In this document: positions 1 to 14,300 of the stretch, in pieces
How the letters are laid out: each line of letters begins with the position of its first letter
How positions within the stretch are numbered: position 1 is the first letter of the stretch
Assembly: GCF_030704535.1 (NCBI RefSeq)
Contig: NC_081822.1
Coordinates: 3,525,001-3,589,000 of the forward strand
DNA from: Vitis vinifera
Lineage: Eukaryota > Streptophyta > Magnoliopsida > Vitales > Vitaceae
DNA: 64,000 bases
Direction: 5' to 3'
Position numbers and translations under genes: made by a program
Notes under the pieces: model-generated
Database searches by the model: none
What the model saw: only the letters and a program-made list of their open reading frames with translations
What the model was told of the DNA's origin: nothing

Positions 1-592
1 TTTTTTATTTTTTTTTATTTTTATAAAATGTTATTTTGTTTTACATAAAAACTCTATATAATACCAATATTATTGTTTGAAAAATATATTTTTTATTTTG
101 TACTTCATTTAAGTTAAAATATAATAGGCATTTAATAAACCAAATTAAAACTTAAAGTGATTTAATAACTTAATTCAAATCATTAAATAAATTAAGTATG
201 TTCGGTAAAATAACTCAACAGTATAATTTAAAGTCAAAAATAACTTTAAGTAATAAGTAAAAATAATTAACTTATTTTTAACTTCACATCTTCATTTTAC
301 ATTTTTATCTATCCTAAAACTTAAATAATACTTTTTAAGTTAACAACTTAAGTATAATTTAACTTCAAATCAAGTTAAATGGTTAAGTTATTAATATATT
401 GATGATAAGATATGATAAATTATATTTCTTATTATATATAATAATCTAAGTCGAAATTCGTATTGCATGAGTCATAAAATTACACTTTTTTTTTTTATTT
501 TGTCAAATTTCTATATTACTCATTGTTTACTATAATCATTCAAAAATATAAAAGATATAATAAAATAATACTAATATATGTATTATTTAATA

Positions 593-646
<54 letters not shown>

Positions 647-2790
647 AATTATTTTTTATATTCAACAATATAATATAATATTTTTATTCACGATCTTTAA
701 ACATGTTAACCATAAATGTGTTTTCATTTTTATTTTCTTTTTTGCTTTTCACAAACTAAATATAAATATGATATGATATAACACATCGAATATAATACAT
801 TAATATATCATTACATTAGATATGATATTTAAGGATATCATACCTTATTGAAAATAATATTTTACAAACTAGTTTGTTCTTTGATTTTTTATTTAAAAAT
901 TGTGTGATCCTCATCTCCATGCATACACTGCACTTATTCTCATTTATCGACTTTTGGTTTCAAAACTACTTAATGAATTAAGTTGTCTTTCAAGTTTTTT
1001 TTTTTTTTTTTTAAGTTATTGACTTAAAACTAATATTTATTTTGTATTTTAAATATTCAAGTTATTTAGTAAAATTGACATTTTTTCTTGTTAATTTTAA
1101 CTAATATTCATATTTTCATTAATCTTAGGTAATTTATTTATTTATTAAATATTCAAATTTTGACTAATACTTAAAGTTGTTTTTAACTTCAAGTTGTAAT
1201 ATTTAATAAAACTTAATATTCATTATATAATGATTTAAATCAACTTTACGATTAAATTGTTTTTAAATGAGTGTTTGGTAAACTGATTTAATAATTTAAA
1301 TTGACTTAATAATTTAATTTAAGTTATTGAGTAAATTAAATGTGTTTGATAAAATAACTTAATGATAATGACTAAAAGTCAAAATTGACTTTAAGTAATA
1401 AATAAAAACAATTAACTTATTCTTAAATCTGTATCTTCATTTCACATTTTTACCCCCATTTGTCATACTTATTTCCGCAATCTCATTTGTTACTTCATGA
1501 CATCCACTATTACTCAATATTTTTTGTCTTAATTATAATTTATGAGGATAAATATGTTAATTTGATAATCTGGAATGAGTTTTAAATTGATTTTATCAAA
1601 CAATTTTAATATTTAAAGTAAAAAGTTTTAAGTCAACAATTTAAGTATAATTTTAACTTCAAGTTGTTATTATAAGGTTTTACCAAACATAAACAAACTT
1701 AATAATTTAAAGTGACTTAATAACTTAATTTAAGTCATCAAGTAAATTAAGTATGGTAAAATAACTTAATGGTATGACTTAAAGTAAAAAATAACTTTAA
1801 TTAATAAATAAAAATAATCAACTTATTTTTAAATTAACGTCTTCATTTTACTTTTTTATCCTCGCTTGTTTTAATTACCTCTATGATTTCTTTTGCTATT
1901 ATATGACTTCCTTTACTACTCAACCTCCTTTGTCTTAATTATAATTCGTGAGGATAATTATATTAATTTGATAGTTTAAAATAAATTTAAGTTAATTTTA
2001 TCAAACAATCTTAATACTTAAAGTAAAAATGAAGTAATAAGTTTTAAGTCATTAACTTAAGTATAATTTAACTTAAAGTCCACTTAAATTATTAAGTAAT
2101 AAATATTAAATTTTTCCAAACAATTTTAATGCTTAAAGTAAGAACTAAATAATAAATATTAAATCAACAACGTAAGCATAATTTAACTTAAAGTACGATT
2201 AAGTCATTAAGTAATAAGTATTAAGTTTTATCAAACAATTTTAAGTTATTAACTTAAAACTTAATTTAAATTATCAATGACACATTTATGCAAAAGTTAA
2301 TTTGAAAGTGAGAAAGGAAGTAAATTGGCATTGGCAAGTTAATAAGACAAAAAACAAAAAAAATAAACTACAAATTATATAAGAATTTTGATTTTAAATT
2401 TTCAAATTATAATTTCACTTTTAATCAATGAACCATTTAAAATTTGCAATGAAATGTTAAACCTATTAAATATACAAATGGATATTTATTTTACTTTTTA
2501 TATTGTGATTTGTCTTAATTACCTCAACAATTTTTTTTATTACTGTAAAAATGATTAATTTCAATAGTAAAAAACATATTTATAATTTTTATCAATTTTA
2601 ATAATTTAGAAAATACAATAAGCAAAAAGTTCAAAGTATTTTCAAATAATCCCTCAAAAAAAAAAAAATTCATTTAAATTTTTTTAAGGGTTTGAAGGAA
2701 ATATACGATAGATTATTATTATTTATTTTTGATATTTTGAATTTATTTTTTTTCGCAACTAAAGTTAAATGACACAAGGGGCCTTTACAA
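1..2790. repeat. AT-rich intergenic block with three degenerate copies of a MITE-like repeat
   Basis: No gene is visible. Related blocks start near 120, 1268 and 1677. Each has a run of TTAAGT/ACTTAA-type words, then a CTTCATTTTAC-like core, then a return of the words in inverted order. Copy 2 opens with GTGTTTGGTAAA and closes with TTTTACCAAACA, which are terminal inverted repeats. That structure fits a non-autonomous hAT-like element; the superfamily is inferred from the terminal motif only. A related copy lies near 39.8 kb. Confidence 0.55.
598..644. repeat. (TA)n microsatellite
   Basis: About 47 bp of almost pure TA dinucleotide repeat inside the AT-rich block. Likely length-polymorphic. 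Confidence 0.95.
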
Positions 2791-3330
2791 TGCAAATGTG
2801 TCTGTACGAATCCCTCACTTTTCTCCACATGCCCTGAAAAAAATAAAAGGCAAATCTGCTGAGTTGTCGAATCTAATTTGCCAGTCCTACGTCACCTGAA
2901 AATAACAAAACTCTAGAATACAGCTCAAGGACAGAGACGGTGTGGAGGACGACCATCCTTAAACGACCGTGTGGTAGCTTAGTGGGAGACACAAGATTCA
3001 TTTGCCCTAACAAATAGCAGACACGTGGTCCTCCCTGATCCTGCCAGCTCGCCGGTTCATCATTTCCTAAACACCGTTTAACTACCAACCGTTCCGTTTT
3101 GGTCCCCAAGAGGCAACCCACCCGGTAATGCAAATGGAGTCCCAGACACTACCGAGAAAGTACACGCCATCCAGTGCGCGCGTACTTTCTAGTTTCTACT
3201 CAGTACGCCTACGGCAACAACCAACCATACAAATAATCCGTTGCAGTTCTCTCCCGCGCGTACTGCGGCATCTCGTGGTCGTACTTCTATGCCAAATGTC
3301 ATCACTAACTATATGATTTTTCTCAGAAAA
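2790..3330. other. GC-richer intergenic island, no gene recognised
   Basis: Base composition changes sharply from the AT-rich flanks, and the segment contains ACACGTGG (ABRE-like) near 3020 and two GCGCGCGTACT/CCGCGCGTACT copies near 3176 and 3255. Short ORFs on both strands show no recognisable domain. It could be an old promoter or a gene remnant; nothing decides between them. Confidence 0.3.
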
Positions 3331-3439
3331 AAACTTGAAATGTTTTTATATTGTTATTTTCTTGAATGATTATTTTTCATTCCCCGCTACTTCCCAAAAA
3401 AATCAAACATGACATTAGCATAAAATTAGGTATACCTAG

Positions 3440-3960
3440 AACCCGTTTAGTAATGCTTATAGTAGAAGTGCTTTTATTAGAATGATTTAAAAAAATAATT
3501 TTAATAGTATTTTCGATAATATATTCTATAAGTATGAAAACATTTTTAATATTAATAAATTATTAAAAAATTATAATAAACCAAATATTTTTATTACAAA
3601 AATATATAAATATTATTAAAAAAACTTAAAAATTTATTTTTATAATTATGAAAATAAAAACAGTGTAGAATACACGAAAAAAAAATGAAATTCATGTTAT
3701 TGTGATAAACTTATAATAATTTATAAAATCTCAAAATTATTTTATGATAATTAGTTATCGGTTTTTTTTTTTTGTGAGAAATTTTCATAAAAATTTGAAG
3801 ATAGTGAAAAGGAAATAAGGGTAGTGGGGAACACTATGAGTATTTTATGAAAATTTAAAATTTGTTGAAGTGTTAAAAAAATTCCTCCCAATTGCTTTTC
3901 TTAAAAATATTTTAAGCATTTTTCTAAATTTTTTAAAATATTGTCAAACATTTATTTATA
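3440..3960. repeat. MITE-like AT-rich element
   Basis: The segment starts with a CCCGTTTAGTAATGCTT-like end. It finishes with an inverted partner around AAGCATTTTTCTAAA...TTGTCAAACATTTA, a loose terminal inverted repeat enclosing about 500 bp of non-coding AT-rich DNA. A short (TA)n run follows at 3957-3978. The element type is inferred. Confidence 0.35.
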
Positions 3961-4847
3961 TATATATATATATATATACCTTTAAGCATTTTGAGGAGTA
4001 GCAACGTTTTTAAAAAGCAGTGCCTAATAAGCTTTTAAGGAAAAAAAAAACCTTCAAAATTTGGTATATTGTGATTGGATTTGACTTCAAAATCAGGGTT
4101 GGTTTGATGCATCCATCACCATGCCATAGAAGGTTAAAGTCCCATTTTCCTTTCCATCTATCTTTTCTGTTACCTGTTAATTTAATAAGCATTAACAAAT
4201 ACAATTAGACCAATAAAATCAATCCGTTTAAAAAATAAAATACTAATTTAATGTATGCCACATTTAATAGCCTCACGTTCCATATTTCAGCATATTATTT
4301 ATCCAAAGCTATAGTTTTTATTTTTTGATTTTTCTATTTTACTTCAATCCAAATCCGTACTTGGCTGCCCAAATGTGTCAAAAAATGATCCATATAAAAT
4401 TGACAACATTATTTTATTAACATGTCTAATAATAATGATGAATTTGTTGATTTGATCTTAAATACGGTTAATCTGCCAATGATTGTATAGAGGATGATGG
4501 CATGATGGTAGAAGGAAATATCGAGAATATTCTATATTTGTACCATCGGATAGTCTTTGGGTGGACGCATCGCATTATCGTATTATGGGGTAATGGGGCA
4601 TGGAATTTAACATATGGATCACATTAAGTTGTCATATAAATACAATTAAAGTGAATCTGCCGACCAACGCATATATCAAAGGTAAGGGATGTTAAACTTT
4701 AATAAAGTAATATTTTGTTTCCGGTCTCTGAGAGATGAAAGGGGAGGCCGCCTCCACTGACAGAAGCCTTTTGTTGAAACTGGGAACGTGAAGGCCATGA
4801 GCATGACCAGATCGGGGAGAAATAACACTAAATCAGCACTACGGTTC

Positions 4848-4997
4848 ACCACGTGTCAAGATCAGGGACATCCAGGTGTCGGATTCCGAGTGAGCGGGCA
4901 GGGTCCATTGTGTCAAATCTCCTGCGTCTCTCCCACACACAACCAAACCGAGGAAGTAGAGAAAAGCGAGGAACCCCCAACCGCCTCATATTTAAAC
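4848..4997 (+). promoter_or_regulatory. Probable promoter elements of the ORP1 gene: G-box and TATA-like motif
   Basis: A perfect G-box CACGTG sits at 4850-4855 in an ABRE-like context (CCACGTGTC). A TATA-like ATATTTAAAC follows at 4988-4997, 370 bp before the ORP1 start codon. The order and spacing fit a promoter with a 5' leader of about 340 bases. Transcription start is not observable from sequence. Confidence 0.4.
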
Positions 4998-5365
4998 ATG
5001 CAATAGAGGAGTTGTTGCGTCGCTTGACCATACTACACTGCCACTTCATCACTGGATTCCTCTTCATTTCTTTTGGTTTTCTTGGCCGGTTTGCCAAGCC
5101 AAACCCGTGTTTCGCCGGCCTTCTCGGAAACCTCCTCGCCCTTTCCAAAATTTCCTTCTCTTTCTATTTGTCCAATCGGATAAATATGAATAAAATATAA
5201 TCTATTTGAATCCTATTCGTTTTTATTTTTATTTTTTATTTTTGTTATTTTTGAAAATTCAAAATAGAAATCTCTGCCAGTTATCACGGCGAACAGCCAC
5301 TGGCTACGGTCACCACCGACTGTTGTATTCAAATGATGTGATCGCAGCTTAGTAGTTGATATCAT

Positions 5366-8300
5366 ATGCATCCCTTTTGCTGCATCACCACCGTGTCCGA
5401 CCCAAATTCGGGGAAACCCTCGCATTCATTGCCGGAATTTCATATGTCACCTCTACCTCCGGCCGTCGGTGGTGGAGGCGTTAGATCTGATTCTGGAAAT
5501 CGCAGCAACAATCTAAACCACAATCACGGCAATAACATCACCGATCATGGTCGTCTGACGGAGTCAATGTCGCGACCGCCGTCGATTTGTGGCGATCAGC
5601 GGGAGGTGAAGATCAACGATATCGTTGGAAATGGAATATCGGGGATTCTTTACAAGTGGGTGAATTATGGCAAGGGATGGCGTCCTCGGTGGTTTGTTCT
5701 TCAAGATGGAGTTCTATCTTATTATAAAATCCACGGTCCCGATAAAATCATTGTCAATCAAGAAACAGAGAAAGGATCGAAAGTCATAGGCGAAGAATCG
5801 CTCCGGCGAATCAACCGGCACAGGAACGGCAATTCTCAACTCCGGCGCAATCCTGTCGGTGAAGTCCATCTCAAGGTCTATTTCAAGTTTTTGTTCTAAT
5901 TTCTTTTGCATTTCCCTTTTTTGATTCATTACATGGTCTTCATCATCGATATAGTCCTTTTATGTTTGCATGTCGCTTCACATGATTATTTTTCGTGCTT
6001 GAATCATGATCTCATTCAATTTTTTCTTGGCGCATTTTCTACTTTGATCCCGCGCAAGAATGGATTAAATCAATGAAACAGAAAATTTGATTTCTGATTT
6101 ACTTTCTGTTTGCATTTTCATTTGGATTGGTTTTTATGCAGGTTTCTTCTGTCCGTGAAAGTAAATCCGATGACAAGAGGTTTTCAATTTTTACGGGCAC
6201 AAAGCGGATGCATCTGAGAGCTGAAACACGCGAAGATAGAGCAGCGTGGATGGATGCATTGCAAGCTGTGAAGGACATGTTCCCAAGGATGTCCAACAGT
6301 GAGCTAATGGCTCCTCTAGATAATGTTACTGTATCAACAGAAAAGTTGAGGCAGAGGCTCTTGGAAGAGGGAGTAAGTGAGGCAGCGATCCAGGACAGTG
6401 AGCAGATCATGAGGAGCGAGTTTGCGGCTTTGCAGAACCAGATCGTGCTGCTCAAGCAAAAGCAGTTGCTCCTCATTGACACACTTCGACATTTAGAGGT
6501 ACATCTTACGATTGTTAGAAAAAATATTGCCAATGGATTACAGAATTCTTCAATTTCTTCTGCACTGCAAAATCCGTTTCTCCCCAAACCACCCTAGTAC
6601 ATTAAGCTGGGGTATGTGCTTGCTCTGCTGCTCCTTTATTTATTTATATTTATATTTATTTTTAGTTTTTAACAATCTAAATTTATTTATTTAAATGAAT
6701 AAAGTTGTAATGTCATTACTTCTCTGCCATTCTTCTTGTACAACCATTGATGGGAGTGGCTTGTCAAGCATTTGTATATCCTCTTTTAAAGTACAATATA
6801 GTTATTATGAGTATTTTTAGTGTAATAATGATTATTATGAAAAATTGAATGAATAGTAGTAAGTATTATTTGATACATGGATTTCTGAGTCTGTATGAAG
6901 TCCTTTTGGATTGATGTAAGTTCTTTTGCTTCTTTATTCTTTTGTTTTTATTTAGGGAATCATGACCATGTGAAGCAGTAGATCATATGTCAAAATAAGA
7001 TGTTCAATTAGTTGCAGTAAGGTCTGCATGTTTGAAGCATCCTAACCAGGCTTTACGTGCTGGGAATCCACTTGAAACCTGCTAAACTTCTTTTTTGCTT
7101 GCATTTCATAGTTCTGGAGAATAAATTCGATTATTTCAATTCCAGTTTTTACTGGGGATGATAATCTAGGAACTTTCTATAAGCCTCATCAGTGTAGTTT
7201 TTCAGGAAGGTCAATGCAAATCCCATATCTTTCTGGTGTACTGATGAAATTTAGGAAAAAGAATTCCATTTCTGAAGAGTCCTTTCATACTTTCTCTCAT
7301 GAAATTCATAAAGGGTGTCATATATGCCCTGAAGGCCCCGATTGGGGTGGGTGAAGATTTGGCATATTCCAGGTTTGATTCAATGTACCAAAAAGAAAAA
7401 ACATTTACCTAAAAGGCAAGGTCTGCATGTGTGTATGTTCACATCTTTGTACTGAGTTAAGCTTTTTGTGTTTTCTTGTAGTCTTCAATGGTACCCAACA
7501 TTTTAATTTAATCATGCTGTTTGATGCGTATACTCTAGCATCACCCCTTTGGTGATTTAGGGTTTTTCATTAGTCAGTTGTGAATTGTTGTCAATGAAAC
7601 AGTTGTAAATTCCCATTCCCCCCTCCCCCTTAACAGTTATAAACCAAATGTATATTATGTAATGTTTACATATTTGTTAATATTCAAATGTAATACCATT
7701 GTTAAATGCGAAAAACAACCTGAACATGTTCTACTTTACATGACTTCAAAAACAGAGATTTTATTAATGGCTTGAAGTTGTCATCCTGAGCATTACATGG
7801 GCCAGAATTTGACTTGGTCACAGAGGATATCACAGACTCTGAGTTTATACCATCTCTATTTCAAAAATGGATCTGGATCCCAACATTAAAATTGATGAAG
7901 GCACACTACTAACTGATGTGTTCCAGATACTCTTTTTTACTTTGTATCCACATTGCTGTTCATTTATCATTCTAAATTCCTGTTGGTACCCTTAAGATGT
8001 TTAGGACCATGACTGCCTAGAGTTAGTCTTCACTTATACCCTTCATCAGTGTTTATCAACCAAGAACTAATGAGTAGCATAATATTGGTCGCTAAGGAAA
8101 CTTTTAAACATTTCTATTCCTACTAGCATAGGATTTACTATGGGATGGGCTTCATCTGGCTGGAGTGAGATTAATCACGATTAAATGATTCTGTATCATG
8201 TAGGTTGACCATGTACCACTTTTACCACACAAATTTCCTTTGTCCTACATCATCGAGAATTTAGATGGTCCAAGCATCTTTTATTTGTATCTGTGGGACA

Positions 8301-11300
8301 AAATAAAGGATTGAAAATTTTGTCAATCTTAGTGACCGTTTTCATCATTCATCATAACCTTATAAAAATGGAAATAGTTCTCAAATGTTCATTCACTTTG
8401 TGCAATTTGTTAGAAATTGAAACCCCACATGTATCTTTTCAGTAAATGAAACTTGATGTTATAGGTTTGTTAGAGTGTATGATATATATAGTGAGCTGCC
8501 CAAATCTTACAAGCTTAAGCTTTTAGGAAAATGTTCAACATGGTATCATAGACTTGTTATGTTGATTTCCTCAATTTATTAAGCTTAAAAAAAGGCTACT
8601 TTATTTGTCCACGTGTAAGCCCAAAGGGAAGACTACATGTGAGAGAGGGTGTTAGAGTGCATGATATACACTGTGGAACCAAATTCTACAAGCTCAAGTT
8701 TTTAGGAAAATTGGTTATTCACCATAGGCCTTATTGTGTTGCATGTCTTTTGTGTATTCTGCTCTAAATTGGGGCAAAAATAATGGATAATGGATGGTTA
8801 TCAGCCAAGCATTATTTTATTTTATTTTTATAATCCATTTTTATGTTGTTTTTCTTATTGCACTCTGTACTTTATTTTTTTGTTTTTGTTTCTCTCTTTC
8901 TTTCTCTCTCTGTGTGTGTATGCATGTTTCCATTTTTGGGGAGGGATGGAAAGGGCTTGTTGTTAATGTAATACACACATTTTTTCCCCTGCAGCGTGTT
9001 TCCTTTTTTTTGGCCCTTTTTTTGTTTACATACATTTCTATGCGGGTTTATGACGGTGCCTTATGCCCATCTCTCTCTCTCTCCATTTTGTTATGTTGGG
9101 ATAAGTCTAGATGGAAAAGCTGATAGTGTTAGGTTATGAGCTACTTCGATCAAACGTTCCTTCCGAAGTTCAAACCATAGATTAACATCCTAACCATGAA
9201 GGCATCTAGTGGATGAAATGAGCTTTTCTTAGTATAGTTATGGGATCATAGAATTTAGTCAATTTCTTACTACTGAAATCACAAATAGCAGTTGGTGTTT
9301 GGTTAAGATTCTGACACCTTAACTGACTTTTGGGAATTTTCACGTCTATGAATTAATTTGTTAGAGAATGGATAGTAAATGTCATTTGTTATACCTTTGA
9401 CACAGACTATTCTCTAATTGAATCATAGACTATCTAGTGAACATAGTTTCAGATATTTAAGTCAAATGCAATAATTTAGTGGTGTCTCAATTTCTTAAAA
9501 TCCTTGTTGGATGTGGTGGTGATGGTGGTGGTGATGGTGATCATGATGGGTTGGTGATGATAGGAGCAGCATGTAGCAATTGATCGTGGAGGCTTCCAGT
9601 TATAGCATTCATGGTGGGTGGTTGGTGCAGTGGTGGCAACCACAGCACTTATGTTAGTCTAGGGGATGGGGAAGTAACTAGTGGTATTGATGGTGATAGT
9701 AGTGGTCTGTGGACAGTGTCTCTAATGCTGGTAGCAGTGTGAGCATTAGTCATTCTGACGGCAATGATGTTGTGATTGGGTTGGTTGCAATGCTAGAGGT
9801 GGGTGCCGTGACCATGGCAATGGTGGTAGTGTCAGTGGCAACAATGATAGAGACTATGGCGTTGGTGATGTGGCAGCATCCTGGCGATGATGTTATCAGC
9901 AATGGCAATGATGGAATTATTGGTGGCAATTTTGCTGCCTTCATCAAGAGTCAGACGCTTGATCCTAGTGTGAGTTTTGTTTTATTTTTGTTATAATTTT
10001 TTCTACTATTAAGTTTCAGAGGTCATTTCTCACAAGGCATGATACACCCAACGGTGAGAAAATTCCTAGGTTGGCTAGTTATGGATACCTGAGAGGCTGT
10101 AGGAACTCATTTTTAACAAAAACATTGTCTTTTTTCAACAAAAAATGTGTTGTGCATGCCATAATGCATTTTATTACGAGCAACAAACATCTCAACTAAA
10201 CTGTGCATGTATCACTAGCACTTGTCTTCAAAAGCATGACTAAAATACCAAGAAATATTTTCCCAACAAACCTGGTTGGAGGGACAACAACTAACTTAAT
10301 TTGGGCCATGCTCATTTCTCTGCTAATGAAACAGCCCAATGTTGGATTAAAAATACTGATATGAGGCATTATAGGACCTAACTTTACCTGCTTTCAAATC
10401 ATGGGAACTAAGAGTAGCTAGTTAAAGCTTTTACATTGTTAAACACCATGCCTGATCTACTATGCTAGTTTCCATGCATTGTCTGTATGCTACGTTTCCA
10501 CTTATCAGTTCTATTAGTTGGATTGTTGGGTTGGTATGGTGTAGGTTGTCAGGGTTTGGTTTACTTCTGCATTCATGTGTGCTTTCCCATGACATACCTA
10601 AGCAAGATTGTGGATAACTTTCTCCATTGTGGATGAAGGAACTTTCCATAACTATCCATTTATTCTTGCATTTGAGGTCAAAGAAAAGTTACTTGGATAT
10701 TCTTTTATGCGAAGATTCAAGTTTTGGGTTAAATCTATTTTTGGCATGATGTACCTGGGCAGGATTGATAATATAATCATTTCCTCCACTGTGGACAAAT
10801 GAAGTTTCCATAATTTGCTGTTAATACTTACTATTGAGATTGAAAAAAGTTATTTGAGTTATTTTATGGCTTCATTCTGTTTGAGGTTTTGAGTATAAGG
10901 AATTTTTATTTACATCCTTGAGTTCCTGACGTGTAACCTTTATTAGTATACATCCTGTCCATCTGAAGGTATTTTCCAAATATAAACGGTCATGTCATTA
11001 CATTGAAAAGTTGAATCTCTGTTTAATATATTCTTATATCTGATTATCTGTCCTTTGTTTTGCTAATAAACTGCTGCTTTATGTTGTATGTGTAGACAGA
11101 AAAAGTTGATCTGGAGAATACACTAGTTGATGAGAGTCAAAGACAGCTGAAAGAGCAAGGTGCTTCATCTAGATTGAGGCAAGACAAATATAGTGGTATG
11201 TTGTGAGAAATTATCGTTTTAAATTAACTAGCAGCTGTTAGTTTCAGGGCCAATATGATTTATAACGCTACAAACTGTAACAAGATCTGACAGAGTTAAA

Positions 11301-14300
11301 CTTTGGTTTAGTCTTTAGTTTATATGTTGAGTACAAACTCTTTTCATATTATTTAAATTGAAATTTGAAGTTTGTTCATTTGTTGGCATTACTTTTTCTA
11401 TCTTGATAGAAAGTGATCTAGAGATTTTTGGGCTCTTTGAGAGGATAATCATGCTTATAATGCTTTATTTATTTATTCTATTTCTAGCTTTTAATTTTAT
11501 CTATTGCATACATGTATTTGCATGATGTTTTTAATAAAATTTATTTGGCTACAATAACTTTCCATCCCCACTTTATTATGCAATCCCATTTCTGTCTTTT
11601 AGTGCTCGGAGTCATAAATTGCATACTTTCTTGTCTCATTTTTTGGAAGGGCCATTCTTTTTTAGTATCCCAGTCAAATTACCTTAATCAATTTTGGTTT
11701 TATTTTTATAGTTTGACTTACCACTTTGGATTTGCTCAATTGAATACATCATAAGAGGTATACATCCTAAGAAGTTGGACTCCTAGTTTCAATAGGCCTT
11801 TTAATGATTGGGAGATGGAAGAAGTGGGAAGATTACTTTGTTGCTTGGATGGGAAGATGGTCAGGATGGCTGAGGAGGATAGGGTGCGATGGGTGGAATC
11901 AAAGGATGGGGTGTTTTCGGTAAAATCCTTGTATAGGGCCTTGTAGCCGGTGTCTCTTGCTTCATTCCCTGCGAAGATTATTTGGATTTCTCGTGCATAG
12001 CCCAAGATAAGTTTCTTTGCGTGGGAGGCTTCGTGGGGAAGAGTTTTAACCTTGGACCACTTGCAAAAGAGGGGTTGGGCTTTGGCAAATAGGTGCTTTC
12101 TGTGCCAAAAGAGTGGGGAGTCGATTGACCACCTCTTCCTTCATTGTGAAAGAACAAGGGAGGTGTGAACGTTGCTCCTCGCTTTTTTTGGAGTTTCTTG
12201 GGTCTTTCCGCTTTCGGTAAAGGAAACCCTGTTAGGTTGGAGAGGCTCTTTTGTGGGCAAGAAGAGGAAGGTGGTGTGGCAATTGGGACCTTTATGCTTG
12301 TTTTGGGTTATTTGGAAGGCTAGGAATTCAATTGCTTTTAAGGACGGTGTGTTGTCCATTCAAAAGCTGAAAATTTCTTTTGTGTATTTACTTTGGTCGA
12401 AAACCAAATTGTGGATAAAAGATGGTCCTTCGACCTTAATAGAATTTATAGAATGAGTGTGTATGCGTTAAGGGAGAGGGTTTTTTGTGCTTTCCTTGAG
12501 TTTTGGGTCCTTTTGTAAGCAGGTGAGTTGATCTATACTGTAACTCTGTGAGTCGCTTCTTTAGCGCCTATTTGCTATACATGTTGTGCTTATTGATAAG
12601 AAGAAAAAAGAATCTAAGATGTAATCAGAACTGTATATGATTCTTTATGGCATGGGACCTAAGGGTACTCTTTGACAATGTGTGTGCTACATAAATAGAA
12701 CAAGACTACGAAGAATATAGTGTAGATAATATCTAAACACAGAGGGAATTTAGAAATATATAAACTGGTGTTTACTTTATTGTTTGAAACACTTGGCAGG
12801 CCATAAAGAGTTGATGCTGTTCTTTTGTGAGTTCTTTTTCGTCATCAATTAGTTCTCTATTCAGAAATGTTTTTGTTCTTTTTCCAGAAGGAAGTGGTAG
12901 TGAATCTGAAGATGACAATGAAAGAGTTGATGCTGCAGAGGAAGAAACAGATGATGATGATAATACTTTCTTTGATACTCGGGATTTTCTTTCATCAAGT
13001 TCTTTTAAAAGTACTGGGTCTGATTTTCGGATATCATCCTTCTCTTCTGATGATGATGATTTTTATGCTGTTGAATCTGAGGACGGTACTGATCCTTCCA
13101 TCATATCTGTTGGCAAAAACTATCCTCATGTTAAGCGGCGCAATAAATTGCCTGATCCAGTTGAAAAAGAGAAGGGGGTTAGTCTCTGGTCAATGATTAA
13201 GGATAATATTGGGAAGGACCTAACAAAAGTTTGTCTTCCTGTTTACTTTAATGAGCCTCTCTCTTCTCTGCAAAAATGTTTTGAAGATCTGGAATATTCA
13301 TATCTTCTTGATCGGGCTCATGAATGGGGAAAAATGGTGAGTTTGGATAAGAACTTGGTAGTCTTTTTCTGTGGTGTCATTGATTGGTAAGCATGCCTTT
13401 GTAGAACTTGTGCGTTTTATTTATATCATACTGTATGTGGATGATGACATACTACAAAGCATTTTAATTTATATTGCAGTTTTAGAGCCAGTCTAATCAT
13501 AAGTTTATTTGGTTGAGTTAGTCCTTTTTCAGTTTGACTTGCTTAACCCCTAATTCTTCTGAATTGAACCTCTCAGGGAAATAGTCTAATGAGGATTTTG
13601 AATGTAGCTGCATTTGCTGTTTCTGGATACGCTTCTACCGAAGGAAGAACATGCAAACCATTTAATCCATTACTAGGGGAGACCTATGAGGCTGATTATC
13701 CAGATAAAGGCCTCCGTTTTTTCTCAGAGAAGGTATGTTAAACATTTCTTTCTTTGTCATCTGTTGCATACTTCTCTTGACATTGTGCCTTTCTGTTTGT
13801 CCCTAGTAGGTTAACATGGTAATTTAATTTTACCAGTTAGTTTAACTTAATTGATAGCTGGTTCTTTCTGTCAACATCCTCACAAATAATTTAAATTTTT
13901 CGGCCACATGACCCCAAACAAACTAAATAGAAGGCAACATTCATGTGCCTGACTTTAAATAGTTGGGATTTAAATGCTTTTTTCGTAAATATGATTTATG
14001 TATTTTTCTAAAAAAATAATAATAATCATGCAGACTACATTGCAAAGTTTGAGCAACATAACTGCATGGTAACAACTTCTAAAACAAAGCCCTCGGATTT
14101 TCACCAAATTAATTATACTTATATTGTATTTCTTAGTCTGATATTACTCTATAAGAAATTGAGAAAGGGAAAAACTAAATATGCATGTAAATTTTTTTAG
14201 ATTAAATGAGATTTGAAAAGGCTAATAAGAGGAAAACTTTGGTGTCCTTTGGATACATTCCCTATTTTTTTATTTTTGAAAATAGAAAATATTAGTACTT

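Noticed and set aside
9709-9996. 95-codon ORF as a gene within the ORP1 intron
   Set aside because: It follows GGT/GAT triplet composition, has no domain, and its reverse strand is equally open.
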